Made by a program: the position numbers and the translations under genes. The notes beneath the pieces are model-generated. The model did no database searches. It was not told the DNA's origin and was given only the letters and a program-made list of their open reading frames with translations. Positions 23,399 through 30,996 of a stretch of 39,629 nucleotides of DNA are shown here, in pieces. The number at the start of each line of letters is the position of its first letter. Position 1 is the stretch's first letter. The stretch is from positions 1-39,629 of the IMG/VR virus record IMGVR_UViG_3300044765_000089, one strand, 5' to 3'. The DNA is from a virus.

Positions 23399-24714
23399 CA
23401 GTAGTCATGCTCGTAGTTGTTGAGGGCGTCCAGATCGGGCGCTCGCTGATCGGTGTTGTAGTAGTCCACGCACATCAGACCGAAAGCATCCGCACCGTGG
23501 CTGGCCCAATCGTGTTCGGGGCCAAATCCCACATTGCGCGTCTCGTCCCTTTTCTCGTGATACCAGCCAAGGGCGTCACGTCCGGCCTCGGTCTTGGCCT
23601 CGTTGAACCAGATGGCCGGGAACAGGCGCCTAGCCACCTCAATGCGTTGCATGGCAGCACCGGCGCCCATGTTCGGGATGACTACGACGTCATAGCCCAT
23701 CTCCCGAAAGGCGCTCTCGTAGCTCACCTTGTGCACACGGTCGTTATTCTTTCCGTCGTGCGGCAGGACGATGGTCACCTTGCCAGGGACATAGCCACGT
23801 TGACGCAACCAAAGCGCGTGGGCGTCGATGGGCTGCCCAACAGCTTCGTAGTAGTCCAGGACGCGAACCTCGGGGCCACGGAACTGGTCAATCCAGATCG
23901 TGAAGGCATCCGCCTTGGCACCCGTTCCACCGATGTCGCAATGCGCTCTGAGCGTCATCAGCGGATCGGCGGCGACGTTCCCTATGCGGCCCTCCTCCCT
24001 GGCCTTGGCTAGGTAGGACGCGTAGTACGCACCCTCGATGGCCTGGGCGTATCCACCTTCCCAAATGTGGTCATACTGGTCCGGCCTCTCCCGCAGATCG
24101 CGCTGGCGGTCTCGTTCAAGCTTGGCCGGGAACTTCGGATTATCTCGCCAGTTCAGCTCAACGATCTTGATGAGATCGTCCTTGGCGTGACGAAACCTCG
24201 ACTCCACTGCGGCCTGCTTGCGCTTGGGGTTCCACGTCACCCACAACTCAGCGTTCCAGTCCGATCCCTCTTCACGTAGCGTGGGGATCAGGATTGACCA
24301 CGCCTCGTCAGTGACCGGCTCAGCCTCGTCCACCCAGCACAGCAGAATGCGGCCCTTGGACTTGATGCTGCCGATGTTTCGGTCCAGTCCGGCGAAGGCG
24401 AAGGAGATCCGTCCATCGCGGCTCTTGATGTACTTCTCGCCCACCTCGTAATAGGCGGCGAGGAAGGATTCCTCCTGGATCGCCCGCTTGACCTCTTCCA
24501 GCGAAGAGTCATCCAGCGAGTTCATGAACTGGCGAGCGCATAGGATCTGGCCCGTCACCCCCTCATGGCCGAACTTGTAGCCACGGACCGCAGCCATCTT
24601 GGCGAAGCTGCGCGTCTTGGCCGACCCTCGCCCACCGTGTGCACCACGGACGTCAGCCTTACCCTCGAATACCGGGATGAGCTTCTTGGGCAGCTCAATC
24701 CTGGCCGTCGCCAT
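23398..24714 (-). CDS. terL: Terminase large subunit
   Basis: This 438-residue packaging motor has an ATPase domain with Walker A GGRGSAKT (27-34) and Walker B ILLCWVDEAEPV (D129, E130). The RNase-H-like nuclease domain shows acidic residues in HCDIGGTG (D260), VLPHDGKNND (D320) and a late HDWASHGADAFG. It pumps DNA through the portal and cuts concatemers. The circular assembly fits headful, circularly permuted packaging. It overlaps terS by 20 bases. Confidence 0.92.
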   Translation of the reverse strand: MATARIELPKKLIPVFEGKADVRGAHGGRGSAKTRSFAKMAAVRGYKFGHEGVTGQILCARQFMNSLDDSSLEEVKRAIQEESFLAAYYEVGEKYIKSRDGRISFAFAGLDRNIGSIKSKGRILLCWVDEAEPVTDEAWSILIPTLREEGSDWNAELWVTWNPKRKQAAVESRFRHAKDDLIKIVELNWRDNPKFPAKLERDRQRDLRERPDQYDHIWEGGYAQAIEGAYYASYLAKAREEGRIGNVAADPLMTLRAHCDIGGTGAKADAFTIWIDQFRGPEVRVLDYYEAVGQPIDAHALWLRQRGYVPGKVTIVLPHDGKNNDRVHKVSYESAFREMGYDVVVIPNMGAGAAMQRIEVARRLFPAIWFNEAKTEAGRDALGWYHEKRDETRNVGFGPEHDWASHGADAFGLMCVDYYNTDQRAPDLDALNNYEHDY

Positions 24715-24955
24715 CCATGCTAACCAGTTCGATCTTGGTCACCACTTCGACCGGATCGCCATCGGGTCCGCTCAGCTCAACAGCGCTCAAGTCGGGCACG
24801 GACTTCTTGAGCAGGATCTCAATCGCCCGAATCTGAGTCGCAGTTAACTCGACCTCGCCAAGTGCGTGCTTGGTCAGGCGATTAATCAGCTGACTTGCTT
24901 GGATTTTTGCCCGGATCTCATCGCTATGCCGGGTTCTCAACGTCCGTGCTGCCAT
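24695..24955 (-). CDS. terS: Terminase small subunit
   Basis: I start at ATG 24955 (MAARTLRTRHSDEIRAKIQA), just after the upstream stop, giving 86 residues. It continues QLINRLTKHALGEVELTATQ and IRAIEILLKKSVPDLSAVEL, a helical region seen in short phage small terminases. It recognises phage DNA (a pac site) and stimulates TerL. The overlap with terL supports the assignment. Confidence 0.8.
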   Translation of the reverse strand: MAARTLRTRHSDEIRAKIQASQLINRLTKHALGEVELTATQIRAIEILLKKSVPDLSAVELSGPDGDPVEVVTKIELVSMDGDGQD

Positions 24956-24957
24956 AG

Positions 24958-25371
24958 TCAGGGATAGGTAACAATCAACTCGGGTGGGCCGTAGACGGTC
25001 GAACTCGGAAGGAACCACGGGTTGCCGCTGACGGACAGGTAAAACATCTGTGTGAGTACCTCGCCGTTATCCAGCGTGGCCTCTAGGTGAAACATCTGGT
25101 CACCAATCCAATTGGCTGTAGCGGTGACCTTGGTAGATCGCTGGTCATCGGCGATGACCGGGTTGGACATCGTGGTGATGTAGCCGTAGTCCGTTCGCCA
25201 CCGCGCCTTGACGATCTTTCTTGCTTTATCCATCGCCCCATTGAAGTCGGCTACCAGGTCGCGCTTCTCGCTGACGATCAGCCGGACGCTATGGATGCGG
25301 TCACGCACATAGCCGGAGACGTAGCAACGCGAGGTGCGGCCGTAGTCCTTGGTAATGGGGTTGGTGGGCAT
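24958..25371 (-). CDS. Structural-type hypothetical protein, 137 aa
   Basis: The C-terminal half (TKVTATANWIGDQMFHLEAT, then NGEVLTQMFYLSVSG) looks like a small beta-sandwich of the type found in short phage fibre-adaptor or tail-accessory proteins. The N-terminal half is charged. It lies just before terS with three bases between them. A virion role is possible, but no family is recognised with confidence. Confidence 0.6.
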   Translation of the reverse strand: MPTNPITKDYGRTSRCYVSGYVRDRIHSVRLIVSEKRDLVADFNGAMDKARKIVKARWRTDYGYITTMSNPVIADDQRSTKVTATANWIGDQMFHLEATLDNGEVLTQMFYLSVSGNPWFLPSSTVYGPPELIVTYP

Positions 25372-25376
25372 CTGCC

Positions 25377-25592
25377 TTACTTCTTCTTGCCCTTACCAAG
25401 CACCTTGTTGGCCTTGGCGTCGATCTTGGCCTTGGCCGATGCAGACAGGTTGCCCTTAGCCTCCTGCTGGCTGGCACGCGCCTTGGCGTTGGCCGCATGG
25501 GCCTTATCAGGCATCGGGTACTTACGGCTGCCCGGCAGGCCAAAGGAGGACTTGGGCAAGCTATTACGCTTACCAGAGGTGAGCTTTGCCAT
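25377..25592 (-). CDS. Small basic protein with SSFGLPG...YPMPDKAHA motif
   Basis: The 71-residue protein contains KSSFGLPGSRKYPMPDKAHA followed by Lys/Ala-rich sequence ending VLGKGKKK. The LPG..YP.PDK.HA motif is conserved in a widespread family of small phage proteins of unknown function (DUF6582-like). Its position close to the terminases is usual. Confidence 0.75.
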   Translation of the reverse strand: MAKLTSGKRNSLPKSSFGLPGSRKYPMPDKAHAANAKARASQQEAKGNLSASAKAKIDAKANKVLGKGKKK

Positions 25593-25599
25593 GGAGGTC

Positions 25600-25803
25600 T
25601 CAGTTCAGGAGTTGATCTGCACGGTCTTCCAGCATGCTTGCGGCAATACGCAGCATCCGGGCCATGTAGAGCTTGTCGTAATCAGGCGCGATGATTCGCA
25701 CATCGTCGCCCTTGGTTCGTACCACAACCGCCACTTCGTCCAGCTGCAGGAAGTGCCTTACCAGCTCGCCAGCTTCCTCGTCGGCGAAGTCATCGGGCTT
25801 CAT
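25600..25803 (-). CDS. Hypothetical protein, 67 aa
   Basis: A short acidic protein (DDFADEEAGELVRHFLQLDE) with a beta-hairpin (VAVVVRTKGDDVRIIAPD) and a C-terminal helix. It overlaps the Rz1 gene by 14 bases, so it is likely co-translated with the spanins. No function is assigned. Confidence 0.6.
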   Translation of the reverse strand: MKPDDFADEEAGELVRHFLQLDEVAVVVRTKGDDVRIIAPDYDKLYMARMLRIAASMLEDRADQLLN

Positions 25804-26044
25804 GCTTAGGCTTGTCCCAACCGCAGATGTCTTTGCCGGTCTCGTTGTGGTTGAGGATTTGCCGGGCCGTGCCGTCCGTCAGGCTGTCGTCCTTGCTCGG
25901 GTAGATGGGGCGAACCCATTCACACCCATTGCTCGGCTCAGTCGCGGGACCACTCTTGCAGCTTGCCAGCAGCAGAGTCAGGGCCAGCATCGTCAATACG
26001 CTGCACAGGTGCGTCATGTAGCTTTTGGGTTTCCTGCTCAACAT
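25790..26044 (-). CDS. Rz1: Outer-membrane spanin lipoprotein (Rz1-like)
   Basis: This protein starts inside the Rz gene in another frame, the classic spanin arrangement. A signal sequence (TMLALTLLLASC) ends in a lipobox with C29, or C20 if translation begins at the internal ATG 26017. The mature part contains CEWVRPIYPSKDDSLTDGTA and RQILNHNETGKDICGW, the pattern of Rz1-type proteins in many proteobacterial phages. It fuses inner and outer membranes with Rz at lysis. Confidence 0.85.
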   Translation of the reverse strand: MLSRKPKSYMTHLCSVLTMLALTLLLASCKSGPATEPSNGCEWVRPIYPSKDDSLTDGTARQILNHNETGKDICGWDKPKHEAR

Positions 26045-26198
26045 GGCTGCGTACCCGGGCGCGCTTGATGGTCTGTTTCTGTGCCTTGATGGCTACCTTG
26101 GATTGCCTGGCTTCGTCATGCACGCGGGCACAGTGCCAGCTGCCAAGCATCAGGATCACCGCAAACACGGCAATCGCAACTATCTTGATGCGGCCCAT
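25938..26198 (-). CDS. Rz: Inner-membrane spanin (Rz-like)
   Basis: An 86-residue protein with an N-terminal membrane anchor (IVAIAVFAVILMLGSW) and a charged periplasmic helix (HDEARQSKVAIKAQKQTIKR, SHVEQETQKLHDA) able to form a coiled coil. It overlaps Rz1 by 107 bases in a different frame. Together they span the periplasm and disrupt the outer membrane at the last step of lysis. Confidence 0.82.
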   Translation of the reverse strand: MGRIKIVAIAVFAVILMLGSWHCARVHDEARQSKVAIKAQKQTIKRARVRSHVEQETQKLHDAPVQRIDDAGPDSAAGKLQEWSRD

Positions 26199-26215
26199 CT
26201 CAGAATTCGGTCATG

Positions 26216-26293
26216 TCATTCACAGGGCTTGCCGTACTTGCAGAGGATGACGATGTAGAGGATGACGAGACCAAAGACAGCCAGCCTCAGCAT
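26216..26293 (-). CDS. Very small membrane peptide in the lysis cassette, 25 aa
   Basis: Read from ATG 26293 the peptide is MLRLAVFGLVILYIVILCKY followed by GKPCE. It is almost wholly a single membrane helix with a basic/Cys tail. It fills the gap between the hypothetical gene at 26297 and Rz. Such peptides can modulate holins, but no evidence here goes beyond the hydrophobic profile and position. Confidence 0.45.
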   Translation of the reverse strand: MLRLAVFGLVILYIVILCKYGKPCE

Positions 26294-26296
26294 GAC

Positions 26297-26605
26297 TTAG
26301 AGGGCCAAGCGTTCCAGCGCATCGCGAAGTGCACCAGAGATGCTGCGAACCCGGCGCTCAAGACCCTGCAAGTCGTCAATCAGCGGAACGGCGTGGCTGG
26401 GCCAGGGATGGTTTTCCGCTGTATCACCAGCACTAAAGAGGACCGGAGAAATGCGATCAATCAAGTGTCCAGCAACTGCATCCAATTCAAGTAGGCATCC
26501 ACCAAGGGACGAAACCGCTTCTCGAACCGGAGGCTGAGCGGCCTCCTCGTTGGTCTGCGCCTGATGCTTGCACGATTCCCGCTGCGGAATGACCGGATTT
26601 TTCAT
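26297..26605 (-). CDS. Hypothetical protein in the lysis cassette, 102 aa
   Basis: The protein has a basic, Gln-rich N-terminus, a middle helix (GGCLLELDAVAGHLIDRIS) and a C-terminal helix (LQGLERRVRSISGALRDALE). No membrane segment or family is recognised. It lies between the protease and the spanins with ten bases to the former, so it is co-transcribed with lysis genes. Confidence 0.6.
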   Translation of the reverse strand: MKNPVIPQRESCKHQAQTNEEAAQPPVREAVSSLGGCLLELDAVAGHLIDRISPVLFSAGDTAENHPWPSHAVPLIDDLQGLERRVRSISGALRDALERLAL

Positions 26606-26614
26606 GCGATCCTC

Positions 26615-27265
26615 TTAGTTATTCATAGCTTTCTGCTGCCGCTCATGCTCCATAAGCGCAGCGAGCGTTTCGTCCCAGGACAGGGCTTCGTTCCATTGCT
26701 CGGGAGTGAAGGCCAGCCCGAAGGAACCCATGACCTTCATGTACCCATCGCTTACCTGCTGGTACAGGACGGAGATCACCCCGACCAGCCGGCCCTCACT
26801 GTCGAAGATGCCTGCGCCGCTGTCGCCGTAGAAACCGTTCAGGTCGTACAGGGTGACGTGCAAACCGCGCACATCCTTGTAGCCGGCGACATAGCCCTGG
26901 CGGTAGATGTTCACTAGCTCGCCAGGGTTGCCGAGTACGTACACCGAAGTGCCTTGCGGCGGCTCTGCGGCGACGACTGCGGCTTGCGGGAACAAATGAT
27001 CGGTCAGCAGCAGAACGTGATCCTTGCCATCACGCTCCACGCTGTAGATCTTGACCTTGACACCATCGACCAGCACATCACCACCACCGTCAAGGCAGTG
27101 TTCGGCGGTCAGAATCGTTTGTTTGCCCACCACCGTGCCGGAACAACTGCCGTCCGAAAACTGAAGGTGGACGGCCGTCCGGTGCATGGTCTCAATGGGC
27201 TTGGTAGCACACCCCGCAAAGGCCAAAAGGGACCAGATGGCCGCGAGATGTGCCCAATGTTTCAT
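26615..27265 (-). CDS. Lipoprotein trypsin-like serine protease
   Basis: A 216-residue protein with a signal peptide ending in a lipobox LAFAGC (C19). The chymotrypsin-fold triad is visible: H56 in ILTAEHC, D82 in KDHVLLLTD, and S149 in FYGDSGAGIF. A Cys41-Cys57 disulfide matches the usual SCSGTVV...AEHC pair. It should be exported and membrane-anchored, acting in the periplasm or at the outer membrane. It is coupled to the endolysin gene by an ATGA overlap, so it is made with the lysis proteins. The substrate is unknown. Confidence 0.85.
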   Translation of the reverse strand: MKHWAHLAAIWSLLAFAGCATKPIETMHRTAVHLQFSDGSCSGTVVGKQTILTAEHCLDGGGDVLVDGVKVKIYSVERDGKDHVLLLTDHLFPQAAVVAAEPPQGTSVYVLGNPGELVNIYRQGYVAGYKDVRGLHVTLYDLNGFYGDSGAGIFDSEGRLVGVISVLYQQVSDGYMKVMGSFGLAFTPEQWNEALSWDETLAALMEHERQQKAMNN

Positions 27266-27738
27266 GACTGCCTACCCTCACACAGGGCGCGCTCTGCGGC
27301 CCGGCGACGTACCAACCCAGGGAGCTTTTCGCCGCCCGCATAGACCCAGCGACTTAGCTCCGCACATGCCCCCGGCATATCGCCGGCATTGGCTTTCTTG
27401 ACCAGCGTCGATCCACAGAAAGCCGTGGCCCCGACGTTGTAGGTGAATGAGGTGAATGCAGCCGCCTCGTAAGGCTTCAGCGGTACGCGCACGCATCGCT
27501 GGACGGCCTGATAGGCAACCGCAAGGTCGCCCTTTAGAAGGCGCTCACATTGCGAACGGTCAAGTCTCAGGCCCGGCGTCACATCCGGCCCGGTGTGCCC
27601 ATAGCAGATCGTTGGAATGCCCACGGGATCGGCGTACGTCTCGGGCACATAACCCTCAAAGTGCACAGCCAGCCCGGCCGCCAGGCTCAGCACAAGACCT
27701 GCCGCACCCGCTCCGACCTTAACCCGGGTGCTTGCCAT
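27262..27738 (-). CDS. SAR endolysin, lysozyme (GH24)
   Basis: This 158-residue lysozyme carries the Glu-Asp-Thr catalytic set: E28 in HFEGYVPETY, D37 and T43 in ADPVGIPTICYGHTG. The sequence before it (VGAGAAGLVLSLAAGLAV) is a weakly hydrophobic Gly/Ala-rich helix typical of signal-anchor-release endolysins such as R21, which are exported by the host Sec system, tethered, and then released. Cysteines later in the protein may help refolding. It overlaps the holin by 20 bases. Confidence 0.88.
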   Translation of the reverse strand: MASTRVKVGAGAAGLVLSLAAGLAVHFEGYVPETYADPVGIPTICYGHTGPDVTPGLRLDRSQCERLLKGDLAVAYQAVQRCVRVPLKPYEAAAFTSFTYNVGATAFCGSTLVKKANAGDMPGACAELSRWVYAGGEKLPGLVRRRAAERALCEGRQS

Positions 27739-27925
27739 GGATATCTGCCAGTTTGTGTCGGAGCCACTTCAAGACGCCCAGCTTTTCCAGGATCAGCAGA
27801 AGCGAATACACGCTTGCCAGGAAGTAGGAGATAGGCCCCCAGGGGATGCCGGCGATCCAGCCAGCGCCAAAGAATGCCGCCAGCGGCGACGCCTTGGCCG
27901 CCTCAGTGAGTCCATCTCGCAACAC
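27719..27925 (-). CDS. Holin / pinholin
   Basis: I use GTG 27925, preceded by AGGGGAT. The 68-residue protein has two close hydrophobic segments (PLAAFFGAGWIAGIPWG and ISYFLASVYSLLLILEKLG) and a basic C-terminus (KWLRHKLADIHGKHPG). The position directly before a SAR endolysin suggests a small class II holin or pinholin that depolarises the membrane and triggers endolysin release. Confidence 0.75.
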   Translation of the reverse strand: MLRDGLTEAAKASPLAAFFGAGWIAGIPWGPISYFLASVYSLLLILEKLGVLKWLRHKLADIHGKHPG

Positions 27926-27946
27926 GTTTATCCCCTGTAACTTGGC

Positions 27947-28207
27947 TTACTTCACGGCAGCTAACTTGCCCTTAGCCTTGCCAAGGGTTTCCCAGCGATC
28001 CCCCTTGAGGATCTCAATCTCGCCTGTCTTGTCGGCGATACGGATTGCGGCAGCTCCCGCCTGCTCGCAGAAGTAGGCAACGCCATATGGGAAAATGATC
28101 TGCCCGCTATTGGTACTGCCCGCTCCGCTATAGATGACCCAATCCGAGGGGGACTCATCATCCTCAAGCTCGCAGAGGATTTCCTCGTCGTCCGTTTCGT
28201 CGGTCAT
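27947..28207 (-). CDS. Hypothetical acidic protein, 86 aa
   Basis: I start at ATG 28207, which overlaps the upstream stop as ATGA. The N-terminus is very acidic (TDETDDEEILCELEDDESPS), followed by a beta-rich part (SGQIIFPYGVAYFCEQAGAA). No family is recognised. It is the last gene before the holin. Confidence 0.65.
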   Translation of the reverse strand: MTDETDDEEILCELEDDESPSDWVIYSGAGSTNSGQIIFPYGVAYFCEQAGAAAIRIADKTGEIEILKGDRWETLGKAKGKLAAVK

Positions 28208-28329
28208 GGCTTGGTCTCGATAGGTGCCACCGGCCATGGGGTCGCGGTGGCGGATGCGGTGGCGTCACCACTTTTCGCACCCAAGCATCCACCATAGACC
28301 CACCCCAGCATCTGCCCCAATGCATTCAT
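28204..28329 (-). CDS. Small hypothetical protein, 41 aa
   Basis: The ATG at 28329 overlaps the upstream stop (ATGA) and its own stop overlaps the next start the same way. The peptide opens MNALGQMLGWVYGGCLGAKS and has an Ala/Thr/Pro-rich end. The short hydrophobic start ending in GGC hints at a lipoprotein-like or membrane-associated peptide, but it is too short to be sure. Double start/stop coupling is the main evidence. Confidence 0.55.
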   Translation of the reverse strand: MNALGQMLGWVYGGCLGAKSGDATASATATPWPVAPIETKP

Positions 28330-28829
28330 ACTTTCGCGTTTACCTTTCGTTCGTACAGAACAATCTGCCAGTAAGCAGACAGCAGGCGAACCCAGTACTC
28401 GTCCAAGCTTGCCCGCAGCCGAAGGTACACCGCTTCGCGCAGACGCCAGTACGTCTTGGGGTTGGCGTCAATGGTCTCAGCCGTTACTCGGTAGGCCTGT
28501 AGCGGCCGTTGGTGGATCAGCATGGACAACGCATCCAGCGCGGCGCATCCGATCAGCTCGTCTGTGATCGCTTTACGCTTCACGCCACCATTGACCGCAT
28601 AGACCCAGGTGAATGCAATCACCCATTCCCGAAGTCTGGCTAGATACAGCGAATCGCCGGCCATCGCAGTTCGATAAAGCATCCAGTTGGGGAACCCGTT
28701 TCGATAATCCACCCTGACCAACCGATCAGCGTCGATGATCCTCGCCGTGATCGGACCGATCAGAGCCGTCTCCGAGTCGTGGCCGCGAAGGTCGTAGCAG
28801 TACGGCTCTGGCTTCACTACCGCGCTCAC
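28326..28829 (-). CDS. Hypothetical protein, candidate late-gene regulator (Q position)
   Basis: The GTG at 28829 overlaps the upstream stop (GTGA), giving 167 residues. The protein is basic and helical (ALDALSMLIHQRPLQAYRVT, YWRLREAVYLRLRASLDEYW). It lies directly before the lysis cassette, where lambdoid phages encode the antiterminator Q. I see no clear Q-family motif, so the function is inferred from position only. The several terminators in the late operon make an antiterminator plausible. Confidence 0.6.
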   Translation of the reverse strand: MSAVVKPEPYCYDLRGHDSETALIGPITARIIDADRLVRVDYRNGFPNWMLYRTAMAGDSLYLARLREWVIAFTWVYAVNGGVKRKAITDELIGCAALDALSMLIHQRPLQAYRVTAETIDANPKTYWRLREAVYLRLRASLDEYWVRLLSAYWQIVLYERKVNAKV

Positions 28830-29140
28830 GACTTCCCCTTGGCCCTCTTGGGCTTGGTAACCTTAATGGGCTGGCCCGGAGTAAACAGGAAGTACTCACC
28901 ATCAATCACGATGGCCGACTGCTTCTCTACCTTAAGGCTTGGATCTTTTGAGCTAGCGAAAGCATCAGAACAGCTCAGGTAGTAGCCGATGGTTTCCGGG
29001 GGCCGGTATGCCAGTGCATACGGACTACTGCCCGGAATGTGGGCTTGATAGACATCAACCAGGGTTGGCGCACCAACCACCACGCGCTCAACGACACGAA
29101 TCTCGGGAACCCTTTCGACTTTCCGACTAAACAGTCCCAT
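28826..29140 (-). CDS. Hypothetical protein, 104 aa
   Basis: The start overlaps the exonuclease stop as TAATG. The protein has a basic N-terminus (MGLFSRKVERVPEIRVVERV), a central aromatic part and a Lys-rich C-terminus (KVTKPKRAKGKS). It may bind nucleic acid, but no family is recognised. Confidence 0.65.
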   Translation of the reverse strand: MGLFSRKVERVPEIRVVERVVVGAPTLVDVYQAHIPGSSPYALAYRPPETIGYYLSCSDAFASSKDPSLKVEKQSAIVIDGEYFLFTPGQPIKVTKPKRAKGKS

Positions 29141-29880
29141 TACGCTGCCTCCGAATACGTTGCACGCCCAGGCTCACACGCCACTGACCGATACCAAGCG
29201 CCACAATCACGACACTGGAAGCGGGCATAACGGCGAGTCGTGGTGATCTGGTAACCCCGTCGCTGCTGGCGGTCACTGCCGCACTTCGGGCAGCATCCAG
29301 GATCGGCGTCGAACACGTTGACGTTGGGGTAGTTGCGAATCCACGGCCGCAGCTCGTCGTGGAGCCTTTCCAGAAGCCGCACATCCTGCCGGTTGTAGCG
29401 CTCCATCAAGCGCCAAGCCGACTCGTCACCATCCATGCAGGCACGCCATAGCTCCATGCCCTTGTGCCTTGTCTTCTTGCCAAGTCCCAAATACTGAGAC
29501 ACGTAATCCAGCTTGTTCGACTCGAACCGGAATTGACGCCGGCAGGTTTGCAGCAGGTCGATCTGCTTGTATGGACTCGGCGGCTTGAGATGATGCCGGA
29601 CGAATTCCTTGTTCAGTACCGGGATGTCGAACTTGCGTCCATTGAAGTGGCAAACGGCGTCCGCCTCGTCCAGGAGCCTATGCGCCCGCTGGATCATGGT
29701 TTTGTCATCGCAAGTGTTCAGGCCGTGGAACTGGATGTTCCGCTCGCCGTACCATTTGGCGGCAAAGCACAGCGTGTAGCCAGGGCTGACGATCTGGTTG
29801 ATGGCGATGCGTGGATCCCACAGGCCCCAGGCGTAGGCCTGGATAGGTGCTGTTTCCAAGTCGAGAAGAAGTAGTTTCAA
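29140..29880 (-). CDS. DEDD-family 3'-5' exonuclease with zinc ribbon
   Basis: I start at TTG 29880, overlapping the HNH stop as TTGA, because this places KLLLLDLETAP right after the start as in relatives. Acidic residues are D7 and E9 (LDLETAP), D85 (FNGRKFD) and Y162/D166 (YNRQD), a DEDDy set. The C-terminus adds a zinc ribbon (CPKC at 197-200, CRDC at 223-226). It is YprB/RNase-H-like in pattern and likely trims DNA ends in replication or recombination. Confidence 0.8.
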   Translation of the reverse strand: MKLLLLDLETAPIQAYAWGLWDPRIAINQIVSPGYTLCFAAKWYGERNIQFHGLNTCDDKTMIQRAHRLLDEADAVCHFNGRKFDIPVLNKEFVRHHLKPPSPYKQIDLLQTCRRQFRFESNKLDYVSQYLGLGKKTRHKGMELWRACMDGDESAWRLMERYNRQDVRLLERLHDELRPWIRNYPNVNVFDADPGCCPKCGSDRQQRRGYQITTTRRYARFQCRDCGAWYRSVACEPGRATYSEAA

Positions 29881-30353
29881 GACGCATATCTCCACTTAAA
29901 ACCACGGTGTGTAATGCGCTCGCCACGAAGGCACTTGTTGACGTTCGGCTGCTGGAAACCAAGGTGCGTTAATGCCGCCTGTGACTTTGCCCACACGCCA
30001 TCACCCGTTGATTCGTTCACTCCGATTACGGGTGTTTCCTCATTGACGTGAAGGCCATTCGCAAGAGAATGGCGAATGTTGTCGCTACGACTACACCACT
30101 CAAGGTTCGTTCGATGGTTATTCGACTTGTCGCCGTCTATATGGTTAACGTCCAGCCCATCCATGAATCCATCAACCCAGGCCAGGGCTACGGCCCGATG
30201 TACGGTCAACGGATAATTCGAAACCTTGACCGTTGCATATCCGGATGAGTTGTCCCATTGACTCAACTCAGCCCAGCCACGTCGGCTTGAGAATACGTGT
30301 CCACATTCGGATGCGAAGTAGCCATCCATGCCTGGAATTTCTCGCAGCCTCAT
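29877..30353 (-). CDS. HNH homing endonuclease with NUMOD-type ends
   Basis: This 158-residue protein starts with a NUMOD4-like segment (REIPGMDGYFASECGHVFSS), has the HNH core VHRAVALAWVDGF, LDVNHIDGDKSNNHRTNLEW (H52, N70, H71, N83), and ends with a NUMOD1-like DNA-reading part (SQAALTHLGFQQPNVNKCLR). It is a free-standing homing endonuclease. It is wedged between the nucleotide hydrolase and exonuclease genes with four-base overlaps on both sides. Confidence 0.88.
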   Translation of the reverse strand: MRLREIPGMDGYFASECGHVFSSRRGWAELSQWDNSSGYATVKVSNYPLTVHRAVALAWVDGFMDGLDVNHIDGDKSNNHRTNLEWCSRSDNIRHSLANGLHVNEETPVIGVNESTGDGVWAKSQAALTHLGFQQPNVNKCLRGERITHRGFKWRYAS

Positions 30354-30784
30354 ACGCCAGTCTCCCGATCACCCTTCTCGTATTCGTCCCGCAGTGCTTC
30401 GGCGGCCATGGGGTGTCCACTCTCTCCGCCAGTCTTCGCCTTACAGTTGTCGCCTGAGGCCATTACCTCTTTGGCGCGCTGCTTTAGCAATGCCTCCTTC
30501 TCTAGCTCCGTCTGCAACAACGCCAGCGCACGCCACGCGACCTTTGCCGAGTGACGCACGCCGTCCGTGTCTAGCGTTCCGCGATCAAGGAAGTGCCGCA
30601 TCAGGCAGTCACCGTGATCGGTGGACTTTGAGCGGTCCCAGAAGAGCGGCTTGCCAGGGTTGTGCTGCTGGCCGCCGATCAGGGACAGCTCGGCGACGGC
30701 GGCAAGGGCATCCGGGAAGTAGTCAATGAGGCCGGTTGCCAAGGGGATGGCCTTGCGCTTGGCGGCGTCCATGGGGAGGGTCAT
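30350..30784 (-). CDS. dATP/dGTP diphosphohydrolase-like protein (DUF5664 / MazZ-like N-domain)
   Basis: This 144-residue protein has the family signature KAIPLATGLIDYFPDALAAV, QQHNPGKPLFWDRSKSTDHG and DCLMRHFLDRGTLD, followed by AKVAWRALALLQTELEKEAL. Family members hydrolyse purine dNTPs, and relatives in 2-aminoadenine (Z-genome) phages make dGMP for PurZ. No PurZ gene is in this genome, so here it more likely alters nucleotide pools or defends against host factors. It starts inside the upstream stop (ATGA). Confidence 0.8.
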   Translation of the reverse strand: MTLPMDAAKRKAIPLATGLIDYFPDALAAVAELSLIGGQQHNPGKPLFWDRSKSTDHGDCLMRHFLDRGTLDTDGVRHSAKVAWRALALLQTELEKEALLKQRAKEVMASGDNCKAKTGGESGHPMAAEALRDEYEKGDRETGV

Positions 30785-30996
30785 TGCCCATCCTCACGCC
30801 GCTTGACGATTACTCCGCCACCCTCCGATGAGCCGCCATGAATAAACCAGCCAAGGATGAAAGATATGGGTCCGGCGATGCTGGCAGCAACAAGAGTAGG
30901 TAACTGACGGGCCGTCAGGTCAAAATCCCTAGTCCACCAGTAGACAAATGAAGCGCCACCAGAAGCAACCCATGCAGCAACGAGAAGAAAACCCAT
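30781..30996 (-). CDS. Small two-helix membrane protein, 71 aa
   Basis: Two hydrophobic segments (FLLVAAWVASGGASFVYWW and PTLVAASIAGPISFILGWFI) are followed by a charged tail (VIVKRREDGQ). It lies far from the lysis genes, so it is probably not the main holin. Superinfection-related function is possible but not shown. It ends in an ATGA overlap. Confidence 0.65.
   Translation of the reverse strand: MGFLLVAAWVASGGASFVYWWTRDFDLTARQLPTLVAASIAGPISFILGWFIHGGSSEGGGVIVKRREDGQ

Noticed and set aside
30350-30784. Z-genome (2-aminoadenine) phage
   Set aside because: No PurZ, DatZ or special polymerase gene is present, so the MazZ-like gene alone does not support it.
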